DNA from: Halobacteriovoraceae bacterium
GTDB lineage: Bacteria; Bdellovibrionota; Bacteriovoracia; Bacteriovoracales; Bacteriovoracaceae
Direction of reading: 5' to 3'
Assembly: GCA_002718735.1 (NCBI GenBank)
Contig: PBFR01000007.1
Coordinates: 5,663-68,165 of the forward strand
Length of the DNA stretch: 62,503 nt
Positions within the stretch are counted from its first letter, which is position 1; each line of letters begins with the position of its first letter. A program made the position numbers and the translations under genes. Positions 54,430 to 62,340 of the stretch are shown here, in pieces. The notes under the pieces are model-generated. The model worked only from the letters and a program-made list of their open reading frames with translations. It had not been told where the DNA came from and made no database searches.

Positions 54430-54978
54430 ATGGACAAAAATACATCTACGAAATTTATAGTCTCTTTTATGGGCGCATTGGTTCTTATAAGCTTGGTCAT
54501 GGCCTGGGTTATGAGTAGAAACTATCTAAAGGATAGCTCTAAGGAGCGTAAGCGAATTGCAGACCTTATAAAGAATATAAAAGAAGAAGAATATAGGGTC
54601 GATATGAATAGGGCAAATCGCACTTTTACCCAATTCTGTATGCGCTGTCACGGAAGTGATGGGGAGGGAAGTGCGGCGGCACCACCATTGGTAGATTCTC
54701 CTGCCTTGACCGCAGATGATGAAGTTTTAGTAAAAATACTGCTTCACGGTATGCGAGGAAAAATAACTAGAGGAAGCAGAACTTATGATTTGGTCATGCC
54801 TGGGTTTAAAATGATTCCAGCCAGTGACCTTGCCCATGTTGCAAACTATATTAGAACGAAATTCAGTGAAAAGAAGTCAATAATCACTCATAAAGATGTT
54901 CTTGAGGTTCAACTGAAAAACGTTGAAAGAAACAATGCCTGGAGCCCCGAAGAACTGAATATAACTACCAAGGAGTAG
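54430..54978 (+). CDS. Membrane-anchored class I cytochrome c
   Basis: The 182-residue protein starts at ATG 54430, after AAAAGGAATTTT. It has one N-terminal membrane segment (about residues 8-28) and a cytochrome c domain. The heme-binding motif is FCMRCHGSDG (C70, C73, H74) and a likely Met ligand is in LVMPGFKMIP. Such anchored monohaem cytochromes pass electrons between periplasmic carriers. It is followed one base later by the scramblase-like gene. Confidence 0.88.
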   Translation: MDKNTSTKFIVSFMGALVLISLVMAWVMSRNYLKDSSKERKRIADLIKNIKEEEYRVDMNRANRTFTQFCMRCHGSDGEGSAAAPPLVDSPALTADDEVLVKILLHGMRGKITRGSRTYDLVMPGFKMIPASDLAHVANYIRTKFSEKKSIITHKDVLEVQLKNVERNNAWSPEELNITTKE

Positions 54979-54979
54979 A

Positions 54980-55618
54980 ATGGAATCTTTTTTCAGAGAT
55001 TTAAAGTTTATAGGGATCAATCAGCTCAAAGAGTGGGTTGAGATTGCTATTGATTGGGAGACTGGGAATAAGTATGAATTGGTGGATGAGAATGGTGAGA
55101 AAATAGGATTTGCCTCCGAGAGAAAAACAGGCATCTTCGGTCATCTCGTTCGAAACTTTCTTAAAAGCCATAGGCCTATGCACTTGGATGTATGGGATAA
55201 GAATAAAATCTTACTATTGAGTGGAAGACGCCCATTTTATTTTTTCTTTTCAGATATCGAAGTAAGTGACTCTCAGGGTAGGAAAATTGGAGATGTTAAA
55301 ACAAGATTTGGTATCTTAAAAAGAAAGTATGATCTTTTGGATTCCTATGGAAATGTCTTTGCATCCATTGAATCCTTTAGATGGAAGATATGGTCTTTCA
55401 ATATTTTAGATAAGCTTGGCAATGAAGTCGGAAAGCTTGGCAAAAAGTGGGGAGGACTATTAAAAGAAGTTTTCACTGATAGCGATAGCTTTGGCCTCGA
55501 TCTTTCAAAAAGTGACTGGAGTAGCGAACAGAAGGCAGTCATTTTTTTTGCGGCCTTAAGCATTGATTTAGACTTCTTTGAAGAAAACTCTTCATCAGCA
55601 TTTAGTCTTTTCGACTAA
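54980..55618 (+). CDS. Phospholipid scramblase-like / LURP-one-related protein
   Basis: The 212-residue protein resembles the scramblase / LOR tubby-like beta-barrel. ETGNKYELVDENGEKIGFASER in the opening, RPMHLDVWDKNK and FGILKRKYDLLDSYGN in the middle, and KLGNEVGKLGKKWGGL near the C-terminus follow the typical turns of this family. No signal peptide is evident. Bacterial homologues are poorly understood; lipid binding or mixing is likely. Coupling to a cytochrome c gene is unusual. Alternative: a beta-barrel binding protein without scrambling activity. Confidence 0.62.
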   Translation: MESFFRDLKFIGINQLKEWVEIAIDWETGNKYELVDENGEKIGFASERKTGIFGHLVRNFLKSHRPMHLDVWDKNKILLLSGRRPFYFFFSDIEVSDSQGRKIGDVKTRFGILKRKYDLLDSYGNVFASIESFRWKIWSFNILDKLGNEVGKLGKKWGGLLKEVFTDSDSFGLDLSKSDWSSEQKAVIFFAALSIDLDFFEENSSSAFSLFD

Positions 55619-55624
55619 AAATTC

Positions 55625-55644
55625 AAGGAGCTCTAAAGCTCCTT
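55625..55644. terminator. Hairpin between convergent genes
   Basis: AAGGAGCT (55625-55632) and AGCTCCTT (55637-55644) form a perfect eight-base-pair hairpin between the two stop codons. The T-run is weak in both directions. Confidence 0.55.
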
Positions 55645-55663
55645 AAACTATTATAATCTCAAG

Positions 55664-56395
55664 TTAGTAGAAGTAGTTAAATAGAAACTCCGTACCGCCA
55701 CTTTTGATTTCTGTATCGTTGTCTGCCTCTTGATTTTGAGTATAGATACTCCATTCAATATCCCATTTTTCGCTTAGAGAGTAGAGCCCGTTTAGGCCTA
55801 ATCGAAAAAAGTCTCCGCTTGTCTCGTTATTCTTAGTATCAAAAAGATCGTCTAGAAAATCGGATTTTGTAGTAAAGGATCCTTTACTTAAGTCAAGGCC
55901 TAAAGCTAAATTTTGGGTTGTTTGAAATAAAATTTCTGTTCCAAAGAATTTTCTGTCGTCTTCAACTATTAAAAAATTTAGATTTGTATTTCTGTAGTAG
56001 GGACGCAGGGAAACCTTATCATTAATACGATACCAATAATCCAAGCTGGCGTAGTTGGAAACAATAAGAGTGTATGCGGTCAGTCCGACTGTATGTTTCT
56101 CATCATTGTAGGCCGTATATCTTAGGCCTAGTGGGAAAATCCAACTTGCATCTTCTCCTATACCAGTTTCAAAAGATAAAAGATAAGAGCCATAGGCATC
56201 ATCATCATCTTCATCCTCTGTTAGAGAGTCTGACTTTGTAACCTCAATAGATTCAGCATAGAGTCCAAAGCTAGATCTAGCAACATCGTCTGGAAGACTG
56301 TAAGGCCTGTCAATTTTTGACCTGGAGTACTCACCTTTTGGAGTTGAAGAGCAGCCAATCAAAATAAAAGAGAACAAGATCGCTAATGACTTCAT
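55664..56395 (-). CDS. Lipidated outer-membrane beta-barrel protein
   Basis: The 243-residue protein has a lipobox LIGC (C15) followed by Ser-Ser. Barrel-like strands follow with polar turns, and a C-terminal strand ends EFLFNYFY. An acidic loop contains six consecutive Asp/Glu (about residues 60-66). It resembles small lipoprotein-type barrels. No function is known. Confidence 0.68.
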   Translation of the reverse strand: MKSLAILFSFILIGCSSTPKGEYSRSKIDRPYSLPDDVARSSFGLYAESIEVTKSDSLTEDEDDDDAYGSYLLSFETGIGEDASWIFPLGLRYTAYNDEKHTVGLTAYTLIVSNYASLDYWYRINDKVSLRPYYRNTNLNFLIVEDDRKFFGTEILFQTTQNLALGLDLSKGSFTTKSDFLDDLFDTKNNETSGDFFRLGLNGLYSLSEKWDIEWSIYTQNQEADNDTEIKSGGTEFLFNYFY

Positions 56396-56658
56396 TAAGT
56401 ATATCCTTTTGAAAAACTAAACTTGACTAGTATTTTACCAAAGGCCTAATCGTTTAAAATCCAGGCAAAACTGTCCGGAAAGGAGGAGAAGAATATCTTT
56501 GTGGGTAGTTGAGATGAGGTGATCGTTATTTTATTAAATAGTCTTAATAGGTATAAAAGTTTTATCAGGTTTTTTAAAAAGAGATTGCTTTCATGCGTTG
56601 TAGTGTGGCAAATGTATTTTTTCTAGAGCGGTTAAGTTTAGTCTAAGGAGTATAAACT
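56396..56658. other. Intergenic stretch between divergent genes
   Basis: These 263 bp lie between two divergent genes. I see no gene, RNA or repeat, and no convincing promoter in either direction. Confidence 0.5.
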
Positions 56659-56931
56659 ATGAAGAAAGTAATATTAGGATTAACAATGGCCTTGTCAGCC
56701 TCAGTTTTTGGTAATGGGACACATTCTAGTGTTGGTAATACAATTTGTGGGGTAGAAGGAGTGCCAGCTTCAGAGGTTTATACTGCTCTTGAAGAAGCTA
56801 GAGTTGTGGAAGCAATCCAATCTATGGAAGTTGAAGTAGTAAAAACGGCTGTCTGTAAGTACAAAGAAGGTGTAGCTGTTGTTGGAACTTTCCAAAACGG
56901 TAGATCCTACGCTCTATATTTTAAGAACTAG
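56659..56931 (+). CDS. Very small secreted protein, unknown
   Basis: The 90-residue protein has a signal peptide (MKKVILGLTMALSASVFGN) and starts after AAGGAG. The mature part of about 70 residues contains two Cys (NTICGVE and TAVCKYK), probably a disulfide. No family is recognised. A nearby dyad (AGTCTCTA...TAGAGACT, 56941-56968) without a T-run follows. Confidence 0.7.
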   Translation: MKKVILGLTMALSASVFGNGTHSSVGNTICGVEGVPASEVYTALEEARVVEAIQSMEVEVVKTAVCKYKEGVAVVGTFQNGRSYALYFKN

Positions 56932-56996
56932 CTAAGTACTCAGTCTCTATTCGAGAGGGTAGAGACTATATAATTGATTTTCATTGAATCATTTCC

Positions 56997-57785
56997 TTAA
57001 AAGCTCACCTTGTAGGTGGCTGAAGCACTATCTTTATCAAACATGAAATTAAAGAAACTATTCGGGTTAAACTCACTTAAAGAGTCATAGATCGTTGAAC
57101 TGACAATTTGACCTAGAGAATATCCGACCAGAGTATCAACAGGATAATGCCATTTGCTTTCAACTCTCGCCCATAAAGTTCCCGCAGCAACAGTTGTGTT
57201 AAGTCCATTCCATATAAGTTCCGTTGTTCTTGAGTATTGAAGCTGCTCCAGATTTTTAGAAGTAACAGTCCTAGCGGCACTCGCCGCTGATGAATGACCT
57301 GATGGAAAACTTAGATAATCGGCAGAGTTTGGTCTCTCCCTGTCTGCGGCAACTTTAGCATGGTATGTAACGTCTCTAGTTTGTTTAAATGCCAGGTATG
57401 CTGCTAGCCCAGCACCGGCCTTAGCAAAAGAATAGTATAAAGGACTCTCTGAAGGAGCACTATACGGTATCAAAAGTATTGATCCATACATTTGTGCCTC
57501 GAGTATAGTGTTTAGCTCGTCACTCTTCTTCATTGCATTCTCGCGTGTTCCATAAACTGGCTTATTTTCATAAGCCCACTCGGAGATCTTGTCATCGGAC
57601 TTGCTCAGATGGATGACACTAGCTATACCAAGAGGTGCCCAAAAGTGTGCACTTTTAACATTTTTTAAAAGCTTTTGTTTTAAGTTTAAACTATTAGCAG
57701 GGGAGCGTTTCACCTTTTTAATTGCGCAGGATACGAAAAGGTTTAACAGCAAGATGTTGATTAGTGGAAAACATTTTATATTCAT
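56997..57785 (-). CDS. PAP2-family phosphatase, probable lipoprotein
   Basis: The 262-residue protein has a lipobox-like FVSC (C20). The PAP2 active site is complete: KVAADRERPN (KxxxxxxRP), FPSGHSSA (PSGH) and RVESKWHYPVD (SxxxxHxxxD-like). Members remove phosphate from lipids or undecaprenyl diphosphate at the periplasmic face. A lipoprotein form without the usual six membrane helices is unusual but known for soluble PAP2 enzymes. Confidence 0.85.
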   Translation of the reverse strand: MNIKCFPLINILLLNLFVSCAIKKVKRSPANSLNLKQKLLKNVKSAHFWAPLGIASVIHLSKSDDKISEWAYENKPVYGTRENAMKKSDELNTILEAQMYGSILLIPYSAPSESPLYYSFAKAGAGLAAYLAFKQTRDVTYHAKVAADRERPNSADYLSFPSGHSSAASAARTVTSKNLEQLQYSRTTELIWNGLNTTVAAGTLWARVESKWHYPVDTLVGYSLGQIVSSTIYDSLSEFNPNSFFNFMFDKDSASATYKVSF

Positions 57786-57961
57786 GGATCAAGACTACCA
57801 AGGTAGAAGCTTCGCCCACGAGAGGGAAAATACGGCCTTTACTCAACAAACTTATATCGTTAATAACAACTGTCTACTTAATAAGTGAGCTTTCTCACAA
57901 TCTTCTCGATTGGGGAATGATACTATATTTAAAAGGGCACCTATGAACTGAGTTGCTCTTA

Positions 57962-57986
57962 GAAAAAAGGCTCCGAAAAGGAGCCT
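57962..57986 (-). terminator. Terminator of the 58018-59424 gene
   Basis: AGGCTCC (57968-57974) and GGAGCCT (57980-57986) pair around GAAAA. On the minus strand TTTTTT follows. It lies about 30 bp after the stop codon. Confidence 0.85.
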
Positions 57987-58017
57987 AGTTTTTAAAATCT
58001 AAATTTGTATTAGACGC

Positions 58018-59424
58018 TTAGCCTAAGTTATTCTGGGTTTCTAGCTCTTGATCTTCGTCAAGTCCGTAATCCTTGCTGAAAGTTTTAATTAGTTCATTGG
58101 CTATATCTTCTGCTTCCTCGTTAGACATCTGAACATTCATTTCGTCAGCTGTTGCAAGCACTAACTCTTTAAGAGAGTTAAAGTCTCTCACTACTAATTT
58201 TACGTCATCTGCGATTACAATCTCATCAGCTTGGTAGCGGGCATTATATCTCATCACGTTGATTGCCTCTACAACTGGGTTTTGATCATAGTTTCTTTTT
58301 TCCTCTCTAATTTTTTCCTGCAGCTCATAGTTTTCGTCACTTAATTCCTGTATCTCATCATTAAGTTTTTTAATTTTCCCTTTATTGTCTGCGATGGCAG
58401 ATTCGTACGGCTTCTTGTTATTGTTCGTCTGAACATTTGCTACTTGGGCCTGGATCATTTGAGCGAAGGTGTTAAACTCAATGTTAGTAACAACTTGTTG
58501 GTGCTCAGGTGCATCTGGGTCAAACTCGAGGTCTACTAAAGTAAGGCCTGCAACGGATGACTCTCTTGTGGGAACATCGCTAAGTTGGCTTAGAGTCCAC
58601 GCGGCTCCATTCCATACATAAACTGCACCAGAAGCTATTCCACCCACGGCTACAGTATCTAGAACTGAAATAGTAAGAGCACCTAGAGGTCTAATAATTA
58701 ACTCATATCCCGGAGAAAGGATTGGACTTACAACCATACCGGCACCACCTGTAACAGTTTTAAGACCACCCCAGATTACTTTACTGCCGCCTTTAAGAGT
58801 TACATCCCAAACCAATGCTTTTCCTACGTTAAATACTGTCTGACCAACTGGCTTAAGAAGACCTGAGTAAAATACACCCACAGGCCAGCCAAAGTTTCCA
58901 TCTGCAGCAACTGCACCGGCATTGGAAAAACCATTTTTCCAATCTCTTCCAGTTTTCATGATCATGGTTTGTCCAATACCATCAACAAAGGCATTTTTAG
59001 CACCATCTTTCATAGTGGATAGGCCGTTTTTAGACATTTCGTAGGAATAAACAAATGTATCTTTTATATCCTGACCTAAATTAGCGTAGGTATCTCCCTC
59101 AATAATATGTTTTGTATGGTTGGCAATCCTGTCACCAGACCTTTTAAACGCTTTAACAGTCATATTCTTGGATGTGTCTGAACCTGGAATTAGAGTTATA
59201 TCCCACACCCTGTCTTGGCAGTCAGTGATTGTACCTTGAACGTAAAGTTGCTTTCTCTGCTGACTATTCATTCGCTTGGTATAGGCCGAGCCAGACTTTA
59301 TGCATGAAGGAACCTCTGTCTCTATTGTTTGATCCACTTCTTGTGCAAATGCATGAGGCATAGAAGGGACAATTAGAGCAGATGCGAAGAGCAATGCTCC
59401 GAATGACTTGCTAAAAGATTTCAT
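58018..59424 (-). CDS. Secreted protein with hydrophobic middle and coiled coil, unknown
   Basis: The 468-residue protein has a signal peptide (about 1-27). A first domain contains two Cys. A Gly-rich hydrophobic region (about 170-290) follows, with elements such as GGLKTVTGGAGMVVSPILSPGY and ISVLDTVAVGGIASGA. A coiled coil spans about 345-385 (KKLNDEIQELSDENYELQEK), and the end is acidic. It could be a membrane-active or structural envelope protein. I recognise no family. Confidence 0.7.
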   Translation of the reverse strand: MKSFSKSFGALLFASALIVPSMPHAFAQEVDQTIETEVPSCIKSGSAYTKRMNSQQRKQLYVQGTITDCQDRVWDITLIPGSDTSKNMTVKAFKRSGDRIANHTKHIIEGDTYANLGQDIKDTFVYSYEMSKNGLSTMKDGAKNAFVDGIGQTMIMKTGRDWKNGFSNAGAVAADGNFGWPVGVFYSGLLKPVGQTVFNVGKALVWDVTLKGGSKVIWGGLKTVTGGAGMVVSPILSPGYELIIRPLGALTISVLDTVAVGGIASGAVYVWNGAAWTLSQLSDVPTRESSVAGLTLVDLEFDPDAPEHQQVVTNIEFNTFAQMIQAQVANVQTNNNKKPYESAIADNKGKIKKLNDEIQELSDENYELQEKIREEKRNYDQNPVVEAINVMRYNARYQADEIVIADDVKLVVRDFNSLKELVLATADEMNVQMSNEEAEDIANELIKTFSKDYGLDEDQELETQNNLG

Positions 59425-59831
59425 TTTTTCTCCTAAGTATAGAGTTATAATCTTGAACTCATTTTGTGAGTTGAAGCTTTTTAAACCTAAAGTTCATAAA
59501 AGTAGTCATGTTTTACTATTGATGCTGCACTGCAGCAATGGATCTTGAACTATTTACACTTATTTATTTAAAAATGGTAACTCAAGTGCTCAGCTTGGAA
59601 ACTTAGGTTAGAGATTTTAAAGGAAGTCTTACTTGAAACTATCCATGTGATTAATCCATCTTTCAAAAATTTATCTAATCACGTTCATTTTTAGCTATCG
59701 CCAAGTGTTAATAATGGGCGCCATGAATTCGCTAAAAGTCTAATATTACAACAGAAATCCTGGACACCTAAATTGAAAAGAAAAGGGGAAGAGAAGAAAG
59801 GAAGTACTGTGGTTAGAGAAATTTAATGGGT

Positions 59832-60020
59832 GTGTAAGTTTTACTTACACGGTGCTGTGGTGCGTTGCTTTGTGACAAACTCGTCTTATTGAGAACAAAG
59901 ACGGCTGCAAAACTTATTTTCCAGGCGTTTAAAGAGACCTCAGAAAGGCATGCTTTCTGACTTTGAACTGAAAGACAAAGAAACAATAAACACGGTTTGG
60001 ATATAAACCATTGGCTTTTT
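59832..60020 (+). ncRNA. Candidate structured RNA (four consecutive hairpins)
   Basis: Hairpins occur in series. GTGTAAGT/ACTTACAC is at 59832-59850, CGTCTT/AAGACG at 59882-59903, CAGAAAG/CTTTCTG at 59941-59959, and GGTTT/AAACC at 59994-60009. The last is followed by a short T-run in GGCTTTTTG. The strand is guessed from that T-run. No promoter is clear upstream, and none of the known RNA families that I can recall matches. Confidence 0.3.
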
Positions 60021-60034
60021 GACCTGCGAAATAC

Positions 60035-60062
60035 TTGATGCTAATTACCATATGTCTAATCT
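60035..60062 (+). promoter_or_regulatory. Candidate sigma-70 promoter
   Basis: TTGATG (60035-60040) and TAATCT (60057-60062) have a 16-bp spacer. The start would be near 60069, 13 bases before the GTG start at 60082, with the AGGGGGG ribosome site inside the short leader. Confidence 0.5.
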
Positions 60063-60081
60063 CATATTCTAGGGGGGAAAC

Positions 60082-60528
60082 GTGAAATTTTTGATTCTAA
60101 CGTCCATATTTTTATCATATACAGCTTTAGCAAATATTAAAGGTGAGTGGCTTGTAGAAGGCTCAAGGTGCTCGAAGGATTACATTGAGAAAGTATGTGG
60201 TAATGTACCTACTAAAGTAAGAATCTCTTATGTAAATTCTCACAGGTTAAACTTTACAACTATATACGATCATAATTCTTCAACAACTGAGATGAGTTTG
60301 TATGGTATTAGAAGTATTGAAGAGAATAATTCGTATTCCATCTTTTGGTATACAGATACGCAGTTACATTTTGAGACTGTTGAATTTAAAAATTGGAACT
60401 TAACGAATACTTGGGTCATGGGCGAGATATATGGTTATTCAAACGATTTAATGTATCTAGAAATCGGAGGATATAAGGAAGTTCCATTACGTGTACGTGA
60501 ATCAATGACTTTATATCTACACCGATAA
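60082..60528 (+). CDS. Small secreted protein, unknown
   Basis: The 148-residue protein starts at GTG 60082, after AGGGGGG. The signal peptide is about 1-17 (SYTALANI). The mature part starts IKGEWLVEGSRC and has a lipocalin-like beta pattern, with two Cys (SRCSKD and EKVCGN) near its N-terminus. A lipocalin-type fold is only a guess. A strong terminator follows. Confidence 0.65.
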   Translation: MKFLILTSIFLSYTALANIKGEWLVEGSRCSKDYIEKVCGNVPTKVRISYVNSHRLNFTTIYDHNSSTTEMSLYGIRSIEENNSYSIFWYTDTQLHFETVEFKNWNLTNTWVMGEIYGYSNDLMYLEIGGYKEVPLRVRESMTLYLHR

Positions 60529-60578
60529 CACTAAGTTTCAGACTACAAATTTTTTAAGAAAGCATTGAAAATCAATAC

Positions 60579-60606
60579 AAAGGCCAGAGTTTCTTCTGGC
60601 CTTTTT
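60579..60606 (+). terminator. Rho-independent terminator
   Basis: AAAGGCCAGA (60579-60588) and TCTGGCCTTT (60595-60604) form a 10-bp stem followed by TT and further T residues. It ends the 60082-60528 transcript and isolates the module downstream. Confidence 0.9.
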
Positions 60607-60704
60607 CTTTTGAATAAAAAGACACCCTCTTCTAAACAGAGCCTTCAGTCATTTCAAATCTTGCCGCTCGATCTTTGACTTTACGGACATCGTTGCGTCA
60701 CAAT

Positions 60705-60745
60705 AATTATACTCATGATAATTCCGAATTATCCTCATGATAATT
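60705..60745. promoter_or_regulatory. Two tandem 19-bp palindromic sites with 22-bp period
   Basis: Copy 1 (60705-60723) reads AATTATACTCATGATAATT and copy 2 (60727-60745) reads AATTATCCTCATGATAATT. They differ at one base. Copy 2 is a perfect AATTATC-N5-GATAATT dyad. The 22-bp spacing is about two helical turns. The pair is centred about 105 bp upstream of the predicted sigma-54 start, the usual range for activator binding sites. Confidence 0.8.
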
Positions 60746-60803
60746 TCTATTTTCTAGATCACATCAACTCCTTGAAATTAAACACATCCGCAAAACCAAA
60801 AGA

Positions 60804-60819
60804 TTGGCACGAAGTTTGA
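60804..60819 (+). promoter_or_regulatory. Sigma-54-type -24/-12 promoter
   Basis: TTGGCACGAAGTTTGA matches the consensus TGGCACG-N4-TTGC at every position except GA for GC at -12. The -24 GG and -12 GA are 10 bases apart. The start would be near 60831, upstream of AAGGAG and the genes at 60937 and 61152. Confidence 0.65.
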
Positions 60820-60856
60820 CTAGAATAGTGGGAATCAAAAAGAAAAGGAGAAGGCT

Positions 60857-60886
60857 GTGAAGATTTTTTTAAGAAGTATGAGGTGA
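60857..60886 (+). other. Possible nine-codon leader peptide
   Basis: AAGGAGAAGGCT is followed by GTG at 60857 and eight further codons (MKIFLRSMR) before TGA at 60884-60886. It lies between the sigma-54-type promoter and the helix-turn-helix gene. It may be a leader peptide or chance. Confidence 0.25.
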
Positions 60887-60936
60887 ATTCTTTTATTTAA
60901 GTTTTATGGGGGAGTGTCAATTAAGAGTGGGGTGAT

Positions 60937-61149
60937 ATGGCGTATAATGGTCGCAAGGAGAAGGTTGAATTCTCTGAGCTCTTTGAAAAGAAAATATGGC
61001 GAGTGGACGACGTTGCAAAGTTTCTAGGATTTTCCAAAGGAACGATCTACAACTTGTCGTCAGATGAGAAAATACCGAAAGGGAAAAAAGGCAAAAGACT
61101 TCATTTCATTCCTGATGAAATCCTTGATTGGGTTTTGGAAGGAGATTAA
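60937..61149 (+). CDS. Small excisionase-type helix-turn-helix protein
   Basis: The 70-residue protein matches the MerR-like/excisionase DNA-binding domain. IWRVDDVAKFLGFSKGTIYNL is the helix-turn-helix, and RLHFIPDEILDWVLEG is the wing and tail. GGGGTGAT precedes the ATG. Such proteins bind att or operator DNA as Xis or as small regulators. It lies two bases before the next gene's start region, and both follow the sigma-54-type promoter. Confidence 0.82.
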   Translation: MAYNGRKEKVEFSELFEKKIWRVDDVAKFLGFSKGTIYNLSSDEKIPKGKKGKRLHFIPDEILDWVLEGD

Positions 61150-61151
61150 AA

Positions 61152-61397
61152 ATGAAAAAGAAAAGATTTATTTCTATTAAAAATCAACAAGGCATAAGAA
61201 AGGACCTTGTGACGGGCAAGTACATTGCGAGAAAATATGTTTCAGGGAAGGAGTATTCCGCTACCAAAAGCAAATTGATAGACGCAATTGAGTATAGAAG
61301 AAACTTTTATCCTTTGCTAACCAACTGTGTGGAGATTCTTCGCTACTTCAAACGGGTCCCACCAATACTTGTGGAGGAGGATTTACCGAAGGTGTAA
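61152..61397 (+). CDS. 81-residue protein resembling the arm-type N-terminal domain of tyrosine integrases
   Basis: From the ATG at 61152, which follows GGAGATT, the basic N-terminus (KKKRFISIKNQQGIRK) and the segment TGKYIARKYVSGKEYSATKS resemble the AP2-like arm-binding domain of integrases. RRNFYPLL at about residues 49-56 is where the core-binding domain would begin. The protein then ends after a further 25 residues, and I see no catalytic domain in any frame downstream. It may be a truncated integrase or a stand-alone DNA-binding protein. The HTH partner just upstream supports a recombination-element origin. Confidence 0.6.
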   Translation: MKKKRFISIKNQQGIRKDLVTGKYIARKYVSGKEYSATKSKLIDAIEYRRNFYPLLTNCVEILRYFKRVPPILVEEDLPKV

Positions 61398-61610
61398 ATT
61401 GCTCCAATAAACATCATACAGTCTAGATCCTTTAAAATTATAGATTGAGAGCAGCACTCTACAGGTGTAGTTAGACTCTCGGACAAGAGACCATTAAGAC
61501 TGGAATCTGCTTGTGCGACCTCCTCAAATTTAAGTAAATAAAATTTCTTGAAATTTTTAAAGATTTTCACTCAAAGCTCCGATACTAATCTTAGAAACCT
61601 TGGGTGAATC

Positions 61611-62252
61611 ATGAAAAACATTTATATTCTTTTAATACTTTTTAGTCATTCAACACTCGCAGAAGAAAGCTCTCTACCTACACATGAAGAAGTAGTCGAA
61701 TATCAAAGGTTAAGCCATCTAATGTGGACCCAAATTTCTCCAAACTTCATGCAAAAAGTTATGAGTACTGATCCTGACAAGAGACATCGTGCTTCAGAGA
61801 TAGCCTTCCTACAAAGACCTATCGGCGGTATACCAACTCCTTTAGAACTACAAAACATTATTGATATAAGAGATAAATATATAGCAGAAAAATCTAATCT
61901 TCCTAAAGATATAAAGTTAGAAGAAAGACAAGCGTTATTAAACAAATATTCAGTAAAACTAAATGCTATTGAATTACAATCAAGAACCAGATCAAATTTT
62001 GGATTGGGATCACCTTCAAATACACCACAAGTTCACCCTCTTAATCCGCTAAACGCTTCCTTTAATGCATACGGATTAAATGTAGGAATAAATTGTCATC
62101 CATCAAACAATTTTAAGTTTTGTATCAGTGATCAAGGTGTAAGGTATGAGAGGGTAGGAAATGGTGATCTTGGTGACAGAATCGATAAAAACTTAACAGA
62201 AAACACTGATACTAATAAGTTGAAAGACCAAAATTTCACTACAGGAAACTAG
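61611..62252 (+). CDS. Secreted protein, unknown function
   Basis: The 213-residue protein has a signal peptide (MKNIYILLILFSHSTLA) and starts after GGGTGAAT. The mature part is hydrophilic and Asn/Thr-rich towards the C-terminus, with a two-Cys motif (GINCHPSNNFKFC) that may form a disulfide. No family is recognised. Confidence 0.68.
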   Translation: MKNIYILLILFSHSTLAEESSLPTHEEVVEYQRLSHLMWTQISPNFMQKVMSTDPDKRHRASEIAFLQRPIGGIPTPLELQNIIDIRDKYIAEKSNLPKDIKLEERQALLNKYSVKLNAIELQSRTRSNFGLGSPSNTPQVHPLNPLNASFNAYGLNVGINCHPSNNFKFCISDQGVRYERVGNGDLGDRIDKNLTENTDTNKLKDQNFTTGN

Positions 62253-62307
62253 GTTTCACCACAACTATACCTTGTAACTAATTTAGGTGAATAAATAATT
62301 CTTACAG

Positions 62308-62340
62308 AAACCCTAAATATGAGGTGGTTAGGGTTTTGTA
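62308..62340 (+). terminator. Terminator-like hairpin after the last gene
   Basis: AAACCCTAA (62308-62316) and TTAGGGTTT (62328-62336) pair around an 11-base loop, followed by TTGTATTT. It lies 56 bp after the stop codon. Confidence 0.65.

Larger units (their letters stand above)
59425..60081. other. 657-bp region without a coding gene, containing several hairpins
   Basis: No supported coding gene lies here. The left part has an upstream region for the minus-strand gene and a loose inverted repeat (GTGATTA near 59646 with TAATCAC near 59678). The right part holds three separate perfect dyads (59832-59850, 59882-59903 and 59941-59959) plus GGTTT...AAACC at 59994-60009, then a candidate promoter at 60035-60062. 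A structured RNA or a regulatory leader is possible. Confidence 0.5.
60529..60936. other. Intergenic region with terminator, tandem palindromes and sigma-54-type promoter
   Basis: This 408-bp stretch contains no conventional gene. It holds the 60579-60606 terminator, two tandem 19-bp palindromic sites, a sigma-54-type -24/-12 element and a possible nine-codon leader, all pointing toward the helix-turn-helix gene at 60937. Confidence 0.7.

Noticed and set aside
59800..60020. Known structured RNA (tmRNA, 6S, SRP RNA or RNase P RNA)
   Set aside because: None of the conserved cores of these RNAs is present; it is kept only as an unknown candidate.
60001..60034. TTGGCTTTTTGACCTGC as a sigma-54 promoter
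   Set aside because: GG and GC are 11 apart, not 10, so the spacing rule fails.
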